Shown one piece after another: positions 52,753 through 60,759 of a stretch of DNA of 64,000 nucleotides. The translations under genes and the position numbers were made by a program. The first letter of the stretch is position 1, and every line of letters begins with the position of its first letter. A model generated the notes under the pieces. It made no database searches and was not told the DNA's origin. It saw nothing but the letters and a program-made list of their open reading frames with translations. This DNA is from Firmicutes bacterium UBA6113 (GTDB taxonomy: Bacteria; Bacillota; Clostridia; Tissierellales; Sedimentibacteraceae): NCBI GenBank assembly GCA_002422545.1, contig DIWF01000014.1:37140-101139 (forward strand). Reading direction: 5' to 3'.

Positions 52753-53030
52753 CGGGCGGGCACAAGACCCGCCCCTACGAGTTGGTAATTTTGAGTAATT
52801 GCGGTGAATTTGAAGTCCACCATCACATACGAAACGGTAATTGCAAATATTGGCGATTGCGAGTGAATTTGAAATCTCATATTGTAGGGGAGAGCCTTGT
52901 GCTCTCCCGCAGATAGCAAAACAATGAAAGTTAAGGTAGTACATATCATTATAGATAAATTAATGAATATTGGCAATTGACGAGTGAATTTGAAATCCCA
53001 ATTGTAGGGGAGAGCCTTGTGCTCTCCCGC
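52753..53030. repeat. Mosaic repeat block between pilA and pilD
   Basis: Three units lie here: minus at 52753-52779, plus at 52883-52910 and plus at 53003-53030. Both plus units are preceded by a GAGTGAATTTGAAATC-like linker, and a linker without a core occurs near 52800. The gap is 346 bases and holds no gene. Confidence 0.85.
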
Positions 53031-53063
53031 ATATAACAAAACTATATATGAACCGAGGTTGTT

Positions 53064-53801
53064 ATGTTGGTGATGTTTTTTATATATGGCTTAGTAATTG
53101 GTTCATTTTTGAATGTATGCATTTTCAGGATACCGGAAGGAATTTCAGTTATCAGTCCCAATTCGTCATGCAGCAGCTGCGGTCACAGACTTTATTTCAG
53201 GGATATGATACCGGTTGTTAACTACATCGCAAACAACGGGAGATGCAGATATTGCAATGCATCATATTCAGTGCAGTATTCCATAATTGAATTTTTGAAT
53301 GCTGTACTATATTTAATGATTGCATTGAAACATGGCTGGAGTTTTTATGGTGCTGTTTATTGTATCTTGGCAAGTTTATTACTGACTGTAAGTTTGATAG
53401 ATATTAAGTACATGATAATACCTGATAGTTTGAATGTTGTTGGGGCGGTTATAGGAGCCATCATAATTATTTATGACAGCAGTCTAATTTGGGATAAGTT
53501 CATAGGGTTCGCAGTTGGTTTTTCTATTTTTTCAGTGTTGGCATTTTTCACCGGTGCCATGGGAGGCGGAGATATAAAGCTCATGACAACGCTTGGGTTG
53601 ATTTTTGGAGTAAAAGGGATATTATTCATAACAGTATTTTCATTTTTCATTGGAGCTTTGGTTTGTGCTGGTTTGATTGCATTAAAAATTAAAAGCATGA
53701 AGGATAAGATTCCTTTCGGGCCATTTATATGTATGGCTGCATTGCTGTATATTTTTTGCGGCAATGAAATAATAAAAGTTTATTTAAAACTAATTTGGTA
53801 A
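53064..53801 (+). CDS. pilD: Prepilin peptidase PilD
   Basis: A 245-residue bifunctional leader peptidase/N-methyltransferase. The Cys-rich loop has CSSCGHR and CRYCNAS (zinc), and the catalytic Asp lie in SLIDIKYMIIPDSL and GGGDIKLMTTLG. It should process the type IV pilins here. A second peptidase of TadV type serves the Flp system. The ATG follows CGAGGTTGTT. Confidence 0.9.
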   Translation: MLVMFFIYGLVIGSFLNVCIFRIPEGISVISPNSSCSSCGHRLYFRDMIPVVNYIANNGRCRYCNASYSVQYSIIEFLNAVLYLMIALKHGWSFYGAVYCILASLLLTVSLIDIKYMIIPDSLNVVGAVIGAIIIIYDSSLIWDKFIGFAVGFSIFSVLAFFTGAMGGGDIKLMTTLGLIFGVKGILFITVFSFFIGALVCAGLIALKIKSMKDKIPFGPFICMAALLYIFCGNEIIKVYLKLIW

Positions 53802-53817
53802 TTTAGGTCTTCCGAAT

Positions 53818-53871
53818 ATGTCATACTGGGCGTAGTCCAAAAGAGATACTTCGCTACACTCAGGATGACAT
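53818..53871. repeat. Second interspersed repeat family, diverged copy
   Basis: ATGTCATACTGGG at the left and CACTCAGGATGACAT at the right pair as inverted ends, matching the 27351-27428 repeat. The middle is shorter. It lies in the 142-base gap before the PilM-like gene. Confidence 0.7.
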
Positions 53872-53943
53872 AATCAGGATTTGACAATAGTATAAATTGA
53901 TTTAAAGTTGATAATTTATTATTTGTAAGACAAGGTGATAGTT

Positions 53944-55449
53944 ATGTCAAAATTACTTGCTGTTGAATTTAATGATCATAGTATTAAATTCATGGAAGGC
54001 AGCAGAAAAGGAAAAACGCTTCACGTTTTAAAAAAAGGCGAAACAGATTTACCTGACGGTATTTTGTCTGATGGGATGCCTAAAAGTATGGCGGAAGTTA
54101 CAGATGTCATAAAGAAATCTCTTGGGAATTCTTATAAGCATAAGAAAGCTATGTTTCTCATTAATTCAAATTCAGTCTTTATCAGAAGAATAGAACTTCC
54201 TTATGTAAAAAACTTTAAGGAAACAAGGGCAATGATCAATTTCAAACTTCAAGAGATGCTGCCTTCTTATATATATCAATATAAAATCATGTACAAAACA
54301 TTAGAAATATATATGAGTGAAGGTGTTAAAAAAGCAAGATATATAGTATTCGGCATGCCTTTGAAAATGTATGAGGGGTATATAGAAATTTCTGAAAAAT
54401 TAAAACTGGACTTAGCAGCAATGGACATTTCATCAAATTTCATAGATTACATTTTAAAAGAAAGCACAGTAAGCAGCAATAGTGAAAAAAAGAACATAAT
54501 AGCAGTAATAAATACCGAAAAATCAAACATTAATCTTAGCATAATCAACAAAGGTATTGCTGAGCTTTTCAGGATAACAGAATATGATTATGAAGATATT
54601 TCACGATTAGAACAAAACATCAATGGAACAATTTTAAAATGTATTTATGAAATACGTAAATACATGAAATATTACACTTCATTAGACACGGACAATATTA
54701 TTGGAAAAATATACTTGTTTGGAGAATCCGTCAATGATGAATTTAAAGAAAATTTATCTGACTTTGGTATAGAAGTTGAAACTATTATAGAGATGCCGGG
54801 TATTCTCATAGACGGGAAAGAAGTAAAAGATGAGTTTTACAATTATTTTAATTTAACAGCTTCATTTTATACAGATAAAATTCACGTTGATTTTCTAACA
54901 GAGAAGAAGATTAGACAGAAAAACAGACTTAGTTTTGAAGTTGCTGTCATGTCTGTAGTTCTCATAATAGCTTTAGTGTTGTCTTATAATTTTCTTAGGT
55001 TTAATCTTAAGACAAGCATATTGGATAATGAAGCATATTCAAAGAAAGTATTCCTTAACAATGAAGATAACATTTTATTGAACAATGAAATAGAAAACAT
55101 CAAGAAAAAAACTTTGTTTCTTGAAAATTATATAATCATAGCTGGTGAAGTGGAGGAGAAATCAAGACTGGACAATCTAATCAGCTCTAGACTGTTCGAT
55201 AAAATCATAGACTGTGCTCCGGATGACACCAAAATAAATTCTTTTTTTACAGATGTAAATAATGTGGAAATAAATTGTGAGTCATCTTCCTTAAGAAGCG
55301 TCGCATTGTTTGTTGAAAATTTACGAAACGTTGAATTTGTAAACAATGTCAATATGACAAATGTGGCAGTTAATAAGGATGGGGAAGTATCAAAATACAC
55401 TTATGCAGTTACATGTTATTTGAAGGGTGTTGATTATGAAGAACAATAA
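53944..55449 (+). CDS. PilM-PilN fusion protein (GspL-like)
   Basis: A 502-residue protein. Residues 1-310 are actin-like (PilM: LLAVEFNDHSIKFMEGS, FIRRIELPYVKNFKETRAM). A membrane segment (FEVAVMSVVLIIALVLSYNF, about 335-355) and a C-terminal extracytoplasmic PilN-like domain follow. PilM and PilN are usually separate; fusion is seen in GspL and some Firmicutes. It links cytoplasmic PilB/PilC to the pilus. ATG 53944 follows AAGGTGATAGTT. The assignment rests on topology and gene order. Confidence 0.72.
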   Translation: MSKLLAVEFNDHSIKFMEGSRKGKTLHVLKKGETDLPDGILSDGMPKSMAEVTDVIKKSLGNSYKHKKAMFLINSNSVFIRRIELPYVKNFKETRAMINFKLQEMLPSYIYQYKIMYKTLEIYMSEGVKKARYIVFGMPLKMYEGYIEISEKLKLDLAAMDISSNFIDYILKESTVSSNSEKKNIIAVINTEKSNINLSIINKGIAELFRITEYDYEDISRLEQNINGTILKCIYEIRKYMKYYTSLDTDNIIGKIYLFGESVNDEFKENLSDFGIEVETIIEMPGILIDGKEVKDEFYNYFNLTASFYTDKIHVDFLTEKKIRQKNRLSFEVAVMSVVLIIALVLSYNFLRFNLKTSILDNEAYSKKVFLNNEDNILLNNEIENIKKKTLFLENYIIIAGEVEEKSRLDNLISSRLFDKIIDCAPDDTKINSFFTDVNNVEINCESSSLRSVALFVENLRNVEFVNNVNMTNVAVNKDGEVSKYTYAVTCYLKGVDYEEQ

Positions 55450-56011
55450 ATTTATTAAAACAGCAGTATTCATTGTATTGTCCATAGTTTTGCTTTTCAC
55501 TGCAAAAGACAATGCATCAGCTGCATACAGTATTTTTAGCCTGACTGATGATGAATACACAAAAATCAGTCTAGACTATGAAAACATGTATGAAAACATA
55601 AAAAATAAAAAGATATATGAGGGAAAACTAAGAGACATCAGCAATAAAACCGCCAATCTCAATATTATGACAAATATAAAGCAGGAACAAATAATAAAGG
55701 TATTAAATGAATTTCTGTCAAGCTGCTCTATTGAAGCCTCTTCATTTGACTTTTCGGAATTTTCAAATTTAAATAATGTGGAGACAGAAGATTCCGAAGA
55801 AACTTCCGAAGACAAGATTGATTCAGCTGCTGTCAGTATTTCTTTTAAGGCTTCTTACAATAACATGCTTAAATTTATTGATGAAATTCAAAGAGGCAAA
55901 ACCTCGGCAGCAATAAGCAGTGTTAAAGTAGTCATGAATGACAATGAAAAAGTTTACGGTACAATTGAAATTGTTTTTTATGCCTTGAAAATGGATGAAG
56001 TTTATGAATAG
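55436..56011 (+). CDS. PilO-like pilus assembly protein
   Basis: A 191-residue protein with one N-terminal membrane segment (AVFIVLSIVLLFTAKDNASA), a coiled coil and a C-terminal ferredoxin-like domain (AAVSISFKASYNNMLKFIDE). Size, topology and position after the PilM-N fusion point to PilO, which aligns the pilus platform. Identity is low by eye, so I rely on position. ATG 55436 is inside the previous gene's end. Confidence 0.65.
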   Translation: MKNNKFIKTAVFIVLSIVLLFTAKDNASAAYSIFSLTDDEYTKISLDYENMYENIKNKKIYEGKLRDISNKTANLNIMTNIKQEQIIKVLNEFLSSCSIEASSFDFSEFSNLNNVETEDSEETSEDKIDSAAVSISFKASYNNMLKFIDEIQRGKTSAAISSVKVVMNDNEKVYGTIEIVFYALKMDEVYE

Positions 56012-56405
56012 GATGAAGTTAATAATCTCAAACAATCGTGGTATGACGCTGGTTGAATTGGTAGTGACAATAGCAGTTTTAGGAATATTGATTGCACCTG
56101 TTACATCAATGTTTGTATTTTCGGCTAAAATCAACATGGCAGCCAGCAATGAGTTTAAGGCTGCCATGCTTGCTCAGTCGTATATGGAGGAAATTAAATC
56201 AATGGAGGAACTTGACACGCAAAAATATGTCTATAATGCCGGAACTGGAAATTACGAAAGATTTGTTCCGGAAACAGGCAGCGATTATGGAACTGAAATT
56301 ACCATAAGTGCAGGAGAAGGAATAGTTTATTCTATAGACATTTCCATCATAAATGACGGTGAAGTTGTAAAGAGCCTTGAAGGAAGCAAAATTTTCGGAG
56401 AATGA
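55995..56405 (+). CDS. Minor type IV prepilin (GspI/PilV-like)
   Basis: A 136-residue prepilin-like protein: NNRGMTLVELVVTIAVLGIL gives the cleavage site after Gly and the hydrophobic helix. The globular part begins with MEEIKSMEELDTQKYV, typical of PilV/GspI. Three in-frame starts (55995, 56004, 56013) are possible; the overlap with the PilO-like gene prevents a firm choice. Confidence 0.75.
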   Translation: MKFMNRMKLIISNNRGMTLVELVVTIAVLGILIAPVTSMFVFSAKINMAASNEFKAAMLAQSYMEEIKSMEELDTQKYVYNAGTGNYERFVPETGSDYGTEITISAGEGIVYSIDISIINDGEVVKSLEGSKIFGE

Positions 56406-56407
56406 TT

Positions 56408-56956
56408 ATGAACAATAAGGGTTCGACAATGGTGCTCCTTGTTATTGCTATGGCTGTAATAATGGCGCTGGGCGTTTCGATTTTAAATATTGCAATGATT
56501 CAGTACAACATAAGGAATTACAACACTGAGGCAAAACAGGCATTTTATAAGGCAGAAGACGGTCTTAATAAAGCTTTTTCAAATGTTTATACACTAATAG
56601 AGAAAGCATCTTTCAGTGCAATTGATGAAGCTGAAGAATACTTAAATTTGTATCCTCTTGATGAAAGCGGAGCAGAGAGTATTTTTTGTGCCCATTTTAA
56701 AAATTATGTAACTGTCAATTTTAAAAATAGAACTGAAATCAATTCTAATCCAACGGTTAAAATTACAGAACAGAATTTGCTTTTTTCCGGAAACAGATTA
56801 ACTGCTCATTTAACATCAATCTACCGCACGGGAAAAATAGAAAAGCATGTTGAAGCAGACATTATAGTCGTGGTTCCTTCTTATTCGGATGTGAAAAACA
56901 ATGTTTTTGAAGCAGCAGACTGCATTATGTTTGATAATTGGATAAATGTAAATTAA
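56408..56956 (+). CDS. PilX-like pseudopilin (N-terminus without Glu at +5)
   Basis: A 182-residue protein starting NNKGSTMVLLVIAMAVIMAL, a prepilin-like helix that lacks the usual Glu five residues after the cleavage Gly. Similar PilX/GspK proteins sit at the pilus tip. ATG 56408 follows GGAGA; an in-frame ATG at 56402 is too close. The acidic core has TEAKQAFYKAEDGLNKAF. Confidence 0.65.
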   Translation: MNNKGSTMVLLVIAMAVIMALGVSILNIAMIQYNIRNYNTEAKQAFYKAEDGLNKAFSNVYTLIEKASFSAIDEAEEYLNLYPLDESGAESIFCAHFKNYVTVNFKNRTEINSNPTVKITEQNLLFSGNRLTAHLTSIYRTGKIEKHVEADIIVVVPSYSDVKNNVFEAADCIMFDNWINVN

Positions 56957-56974
56957 AAGGTAATGGAGGTTTAT

Positions 56975-57523
56975 ATGTTAAAAAACGAAGATGGTTTTAC
57001 TCTGATAGAACTGCTGGTGGCTATTGGTCTAAGTGTCTTGGTCACTTCATTGGTAATAACTTTTTTTGTTGTAAACATAAAAACATACAAAGAATTGAAT
57101 GATGAAGCAGAGCTGCAATTTCAAGCACAATATATATTGAATTTCATGTCCGACAAAATAATGGAATCCAAAGGCATTTCCTTGATGAAAAATTCACTGA
57201 ACTACTATTCCATGACATCAGTTAGGATTGCAGGATCAATGCTTCCTGCTGAAAAGATATCATTTAGATTTGGTGATGGAGCAAGTGAAAATTATGTGTT
57301 TCAAATAGTAAACAAAAATATTCGCTACGGCATCGGCGGCAAAGACTTAAGTCCAACCGTGGAGCTTGGCAACTATGTAAAAGTAATGAACATATCATTA
57401 TTAAACAGCGAAAGTTTAATAAATGTCAAAGTTTTTAAAATTAATTTGCTTCTTGAAAAAGGAAATCAGTCATTTCAAGCAGAGCAAGTTTTAAGTTTCA
57501 GAAACAATAATTTTGCTCAATAG
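56975..57523 (+). CDS. Minor type IV prepilin (PilW/GspJ-like)
   Basis: A 182-residue prepilin: NEDGFTLIELLVAIGLSVLV has the GFTLIE site and the hydrophobic helix. The C-terminal part has LQFQAQYILNFMSDKIMES, as in GspJ. The start was fixed at ATG 56975 behind AATGGAGGTTTAT. Confidence 0.8.
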   Translation: MLKNEDGFTLIELLVAIGLSVLVTSLVITFFVVNIKTYKELNDEAELQFQAQYILNFMSDKIMESKGISLMKNSLNYYSMTSVRIAGSMLPAEKISFRFGDGASENYVFQIVNKNIRYGIGGKDLSPTVELGNYVKVMNISLLNSESLINVKVFKINLLLEKGNQSFQAEQVLSFRNNNFAQ

Positions 57524-57606
57524 AGGGTTTTGCAATTTTTATCAGTCAGCACTGTTCATTGTTATTATTTAAAAAAATAAATAGTCATTGCAATAAAATA
57601 AATACA

Positions 57607-57635
57607 TTGACAAATACTGAATTAATTTATAAAAT
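57607..57635 (+). promoter_or_regulatory. Predicted promoter before the GspH-like gene and efp
   Basis: TTGACA (57607-57612), a 17-base spacer and TAAAAT (57630-57635), 26 bases before the GspH-like start. It could also transcribe efp. Confidence 0.6.
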
Positions 57636-57661
57636 AAGCTATGGTATATTTTAGGTGGACT

Positions 57662-58093
57662 ATGAGTAAAAGCGGGTTTACCCTAATAGAAACGGTTGTT
57701 ACAATTTTCATATTGATTATTTTGATTTCATTAGCTGTCCCTAAGCTTGATATGGATTTTGCATATATGGACAAGATGGCTAATGAATTTGCCATGGATG
57801 TAAGATATATTCAGATGGAAAGTATGAAAGTACCTGGAGCTGAGTATAATATTCGAATTAACATGGCTGAAGGTTTTTATAATGTTGATGTGGATACTGT
57901 CACGGTCAAGACAGTCAAATTCAAGGAAAGATATAAAATCAGCTACAGCAACATTAATATGAATTCAATCGGATTTACGTATGAAGGGATGCCTGTTAAT
58001 GCAGGTACATTTTCTATATTGGATACCAAATCTAATGAAAAAAAAGAAGTATCAATAGTTCCCACAACTGGAAGAACTATAATTAAAGAATAA
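57662..58093 (+). CDS. Minor type IV prepilin (GspH/FimT-like)
   Basis: A 143-residue prepilin: MSKSGFTLIETVVTIFILII carries the cleavage site directly at residue 5. The C-terminus has GFTYEGMPVNAGTFSI, as in GspH. ATG 57662 follows AGGTGGACT. It is separated from the previous gene by a promoter. Confidence 0.78.
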   Translation: MSKSGFTLIETVVTIFILIILISLAVPKLDMDFAYMDKMANEFAMDVRYIQMESMKVPGAEYNIRINMAEGFYNVDVDTVTVKTVKFKERYKISYSNINMNSIGFTYEGMPVNAGTFSILDTKSNEKKEVSIVPTTGRTIIKE

Positions 58094-58140
58094 GCAGCAA
58101 TGTGCTGGTTATAATATACATAAAGGAGGAGACACTAACA

Positions 58141-58698
58141 ATGATTACAGCAAGTGATTTTAAAAAGGGTATTACTATATCTTGGAATAATGGATTATGG
58201 CAGATAGTAGATTTTCAACATGTTAAACCTGGAAAGGGTGCTGCCTTTGTTAGAGCTAAATTAAAAAACATCATATCAGGGGCTATAAGAGAGGAAACTT
58301 TCAACCCTACAGAAAAATTTCCACTGGCGCGTATTGAAACTAAAGATATGCAATATTTATATAATGATGGACAATTGTATTATTTCATGGATCCAGAATC
58401 ATTTGAACAAATTCCGTTAAACTATGACCAAGTTGAGGATGCTATTGTATATCTGAAGGAAAATGATTTTGCACAGATGAGATTCTATGAAGGCAAACCA
58501 TTTGAAGTATCAGCGCCAAACTTTGTTGAGTTGGAAATAACTGAAACAGAGCCTGGATTTAAAGGAGATACTGCACAAGGAGCAACCAAGCCTGCTACAA
58601 CTGAAACCGGTGCTAAAATAAACGTACCGCTTTTCGTTGAGATAGGAGATAGAGTGAAGATTGACACCAGAACCGGTGAATATCTATCAAGAGTTTAG
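58141..58698 (+). CDS. efp: Elongation factor P
   Basis: A 185-residue EF-P with three OB domains: KKGITISWNNGLWQIVDFQH, then the KPGKGAAFVRAKLKN loop that carries the modified Lys, and VEIGDRVKIDTRTGEYLSRV at the end. It rescues ribosomes stalled at proline runs. The ATG at 58141 follows AAAGGAGGAGACACT; the upstream in-frame codons lack a site. Its place after a pilus cluster is common in clostridia. Confidence 0.96.
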   Translation: MITASDFKKGITISWNNGLWQIVDFQHVKPGKGAAFVRAKLKNIISGAIREETFNPTEKFPLARIETKDMQYLYNDGQLYYFMDPESFEQIPLNYDQVEDAIVYLKENDFAQMRFYEGKPFEVSAPNFVELEITETEPGFKGDTAQGATKPATTETGAKINVPLFVEIGDRVKIDTRTGEYLSRV

Positions 58699-58708
58699 GA
58701 GGTAAGAT

Positions 58709-59050
58709 ATGGATTTTTTGTATGAAAAAATTTCTTATTTGAGAGGTTTAGCTGACGGTTTAGACGTTAAAGCTGACACTAAAGAAGGCAAATTATTTAA
58801 TGCGTTGATGGATGTTATCGAAGAAATAGCTGACGGTATGAGTGACATAGTTGAAGAGCAAGATGAAGTAAATGAGTACTTAGATTTATTAGATGAAGAT
58901 TTATCAACTGTAGAAGAAGAATTGTTCGGTGATATGGAAATCGACGAAGATGATTACGATGATGATGATTATGACTTCGATTTCGATGACGAAGATGAAT
59001 TTGATGAAGACTTCGATGATGAAGATCATTGCGGTTGTGAAGAAGAATAA
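58709..59050 (+). CDS. CD1247-like acidic protein
   Basis: A 113-residue protein. The N-terminal half has FLYEKISYLRGLADGLDVKA, typical of the CD1247 N-terminal domain found in many Firmicutes. The second half is almost all Asp/Glu and ends CGCEEE. Function is unknown. It is 10 bases from efp and shares its transcript. The start follows AGGAGGTAAGAT. Confidence 0.8.
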   Translation: MDFLYEKISYLRGLADGLDVKADTKEGKLFNALMDVIEEIADGMSDIVEEQDEVNEYLDLLDEDLSTVEEELFGDMEIDEDDYDDDDYDFDFDDEDEFDEDFDDEDHCGCEEE

Positions 59051-59062
59051 TAATAATTTGCA

Positions 59063-59094
59063 AAAAAAGCATTTCCATTTGGAAATGCTTTTTT
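59063..59094. terminator. Bidirectional intrinsic terminator
   Basis: A perfect 14-bp stem (AAAAAAGCATTTCC with GGAAATGCTTTTTT) and an ATTT loop lie between two convergent genes. Confidence 0.88.
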
Positions 59095-59096
59095 AG

Positions 59097-59957
59097 TTAC
59101 GGCCAGATTTCTTCCGGGTCAACGCCGTAAATTTGAACAACTTCAAACAAATCGCTGTTTGCAATGTCTTTTGGAGTTACAAGCCATGAACCGTCGTAGT
59201 CAACATCATATCCGCTCTGCATGAATGGATACCACACCAGATGTGAGCACTGCGTGCTCTTGAGCTTTTCAGGAACAGGATTCTTGCTGCTTAAAAGACC
59301 AACAAATAATCCGTAGGGCACATCATTTAAGTTGTTTTTTGCAAACTTTGCTATTTCATCCAATGTCTCCTGTGAAGTGTCTTTCAGCTTAAGCATCATG
59401 AATGAAGGGTACACTCTCCATTTGTTGATGTTTTGAAACATTGTATTAGTTCCTAATATTACTGCTTCGAGAGTTTCTCCTCTTTCTGCATCTGTTATTA
59501 TGGCTGCGTGTCCATGGCGCCATCCAAGGGAATGAGTTGCCTTTGTTATGAGAACATAACCGTTTTCGTAGGGAGCAAAGTTGAATCCGTACATAGGCTT
59601 TCCTTCGTCATTCACAATGGATTCCTGACTGGTGATTATTCCTATGGGCTCGCAAAGAACATCATTATCTCTGAAAAATATTTCCTGGAATTTGATTATT
59701 TCAGATTTCCCGTCAGATTTGTTCATAAGTTCATCGATAGCAGTCTTGCCCAGGCCTGTCTGATAAAAAAGTTCTTTGTAGTCCTCCTCTGAAAGAGTTG
59801 TTTTTTCCAAAATGCTCATTATATCTTCCTTTGGATAATCCGGGCGAATGTATCCCGAGGGTTCAATCAATATTTCTGATATAGAAACGGCAGCGAAAAT
59901 AAATATAGCAGCAAATAATATAATCTTAAATTTTCTATGATTGATTTGTTTTATCAT
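59097..59957 (-). CDS. YiiX/YebB-like NlpC/P60-superfamily protein, membrane-anchored
   Basis: A 286-residue protein with an N-terminal signal anchor (FKIILFAAIFIFAAVSISEI). The enzymatic part has GWRHGHAAIIT with the likely catalytic His and STQCSHLVWYPF with the likely Cys, the order seen in the permuted YiiX/YaeF group of papain-like enzymes. It is likely to act outside the membrane on amide or thioester bonds. ATG 59957 follows ATAAGGACATATT (minus). It is a single gene, convergent with the CD1247-like gene. Confidence 0.75.
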   Translation of the reverse strand: MIKQINHRKFKIILFAAIFIFAAVSISEILIEPSGYIRPDYPKEDIMSILEKTTLSEEDYKELFYQTGLGKTAIDELMNKSDGKSEIIKFQEIFFRDNDVLCEPIGIITSQESIVNDEGKPMYGFNFAPYENGYVLITKATHSLGWRHGHAAIITDAERGETLEAVILGTNTMFQNINKWRVYPSFMMLKLKDTSQETLDEIAKFAKNNLNDVPYGLFVGLLSSKNPVPEKLKSTQCSHLVWYPFMQSGYDVDYDGSWLVTPKDIANSDLFEVVQIYGVDPEEIWP

Positions 59958-60174
59958 AATATGTCCTTATCAAATAATATTCTGAAATGAAATTAACGTC
60001 ATGAATAAACTGGAACAATTTTTTATGTCTGAATAAATAAATTATTGATGTTTTCAATATATCAATTATATAACAACATGAAAATATTGCAATGTAAAAT
60101 AATAGAATGTAAAATATTAAATAAATTTCTACATAAAAATTATAGTTCAAGCTGTTAAAAATTCATTTGTTATG

Positions 60175-60183
60175 TTATAATAT
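60175..60183 (+). promoter_or_regulatory. Extended -10 promoter
   Basis: TGTTATAAT (TG-N-TATAAT), 27 bases before the 35-residue peptide gene. No good -35 is seen. Confidence 0.5.
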
Positions 60184-60209
60184 ATATCATTTAAAATTGG
60201 AGGATTCTA

Positions 60210-60317
60210 ATGAACAAATATAAAAGAGCAGGCAACTTCACAAGAGCCGTATGTTTCATTTTAGCCTTTGGTATGATAATAACCACATTTATGAGCATGC
60301 TAATTTACTTTTTCTAG
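60210..60317 (+). CDS. Small membrane peptide, 35 aa
   Basis: A short gene starting at ATG 60210 behind ATTGGAGGATTCTA, the best ribosome site in the region, and ending at TAG 60317. It encodes a basic N-terminus (MNKYKRAGNFTRAV) and one membrane helix (CFILAFGMIITTFMSMLIYFF). It lies 10 bases before the C_GCAxxG_C_C gene. Function is unknown; a regulatory or accessory membrane peptide is possible. Confidence 0.65.
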   Translation: MNKYKRAGNFTRAVCFILAFGMIITTFMSMLIYFF

Positions 60318-60327
60318 GAAGTGACAT

Positions 60328-60750
60328 ATGAAGAATATTGTTGATAAATTAAATAAACAGGAACTGGAACACCCTTTGGATGAACAGCCGTTATACCACA
60401 AAAACTGTGCAGAGATAATGCTTATGGCAGCCGACGAACATTACAACCTGGGCCTTGACGAGAGGTTCTTTAAGGCTGTGTGCCCATTCGGTGGAGGTTT
60501 TCAGACAGAAAATACATGTGGAGCTCTTTTGGGAGCCATGGCAGCAATTGGATTGATATACACTGAAGAACGACCTACAACAAACGATAAAATGAAAGAA
60601 AAGACAAAACAATTTGTTGCTGAATTCGAAAAGGAATTCGGAGCATTGGATTGTGCGTACATCAAAGCACATCACAGAAGTGAAACAGAAGGATGCGCTC
60701 CTGTGAAGATAAGAACTGCAGAAGTGTTTGAAAGAGTAATCAATGATTAA
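60328..60750 (+). CDS. C_GCAxxG_C_C family protein
   Basis: A 140-residue protein of the redox-active Cys family: NCAEIMLMAA near residue 26, VCPFGGGFQTENTCGALLGA near 51, then DCAYIK near 109 and GCAP near 122. The conserved Cys spacing is intact. The family is linked to redox or metal chemistry, without a defined reaction. It ends 9 bases before the helicase start and is probably co-transcribed. Confidence 0.85.
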   Translation: MKNIVDKLNKQELEHPLDEQPLYHKNCAEIMLMAADEHYNLGLDERFFKAVCPFGGGFQTENTCGALLGAMAAIGLIYTEERPTTNDKMKEKTKQFVAEFEKEFGALDCAYIKAHHRSETEGCAPVKIRTAEVFERVIND

Positions 60751-60759
60751 CAGGTGAAT

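Noticed and set aside
53881..53915. Promoter TTGACA before the PilM-like gene
   Set aside because: The -35 hexamer is perfect, but the best -10 (GATAAT) is 23 bases away, too far for a standard promoter.
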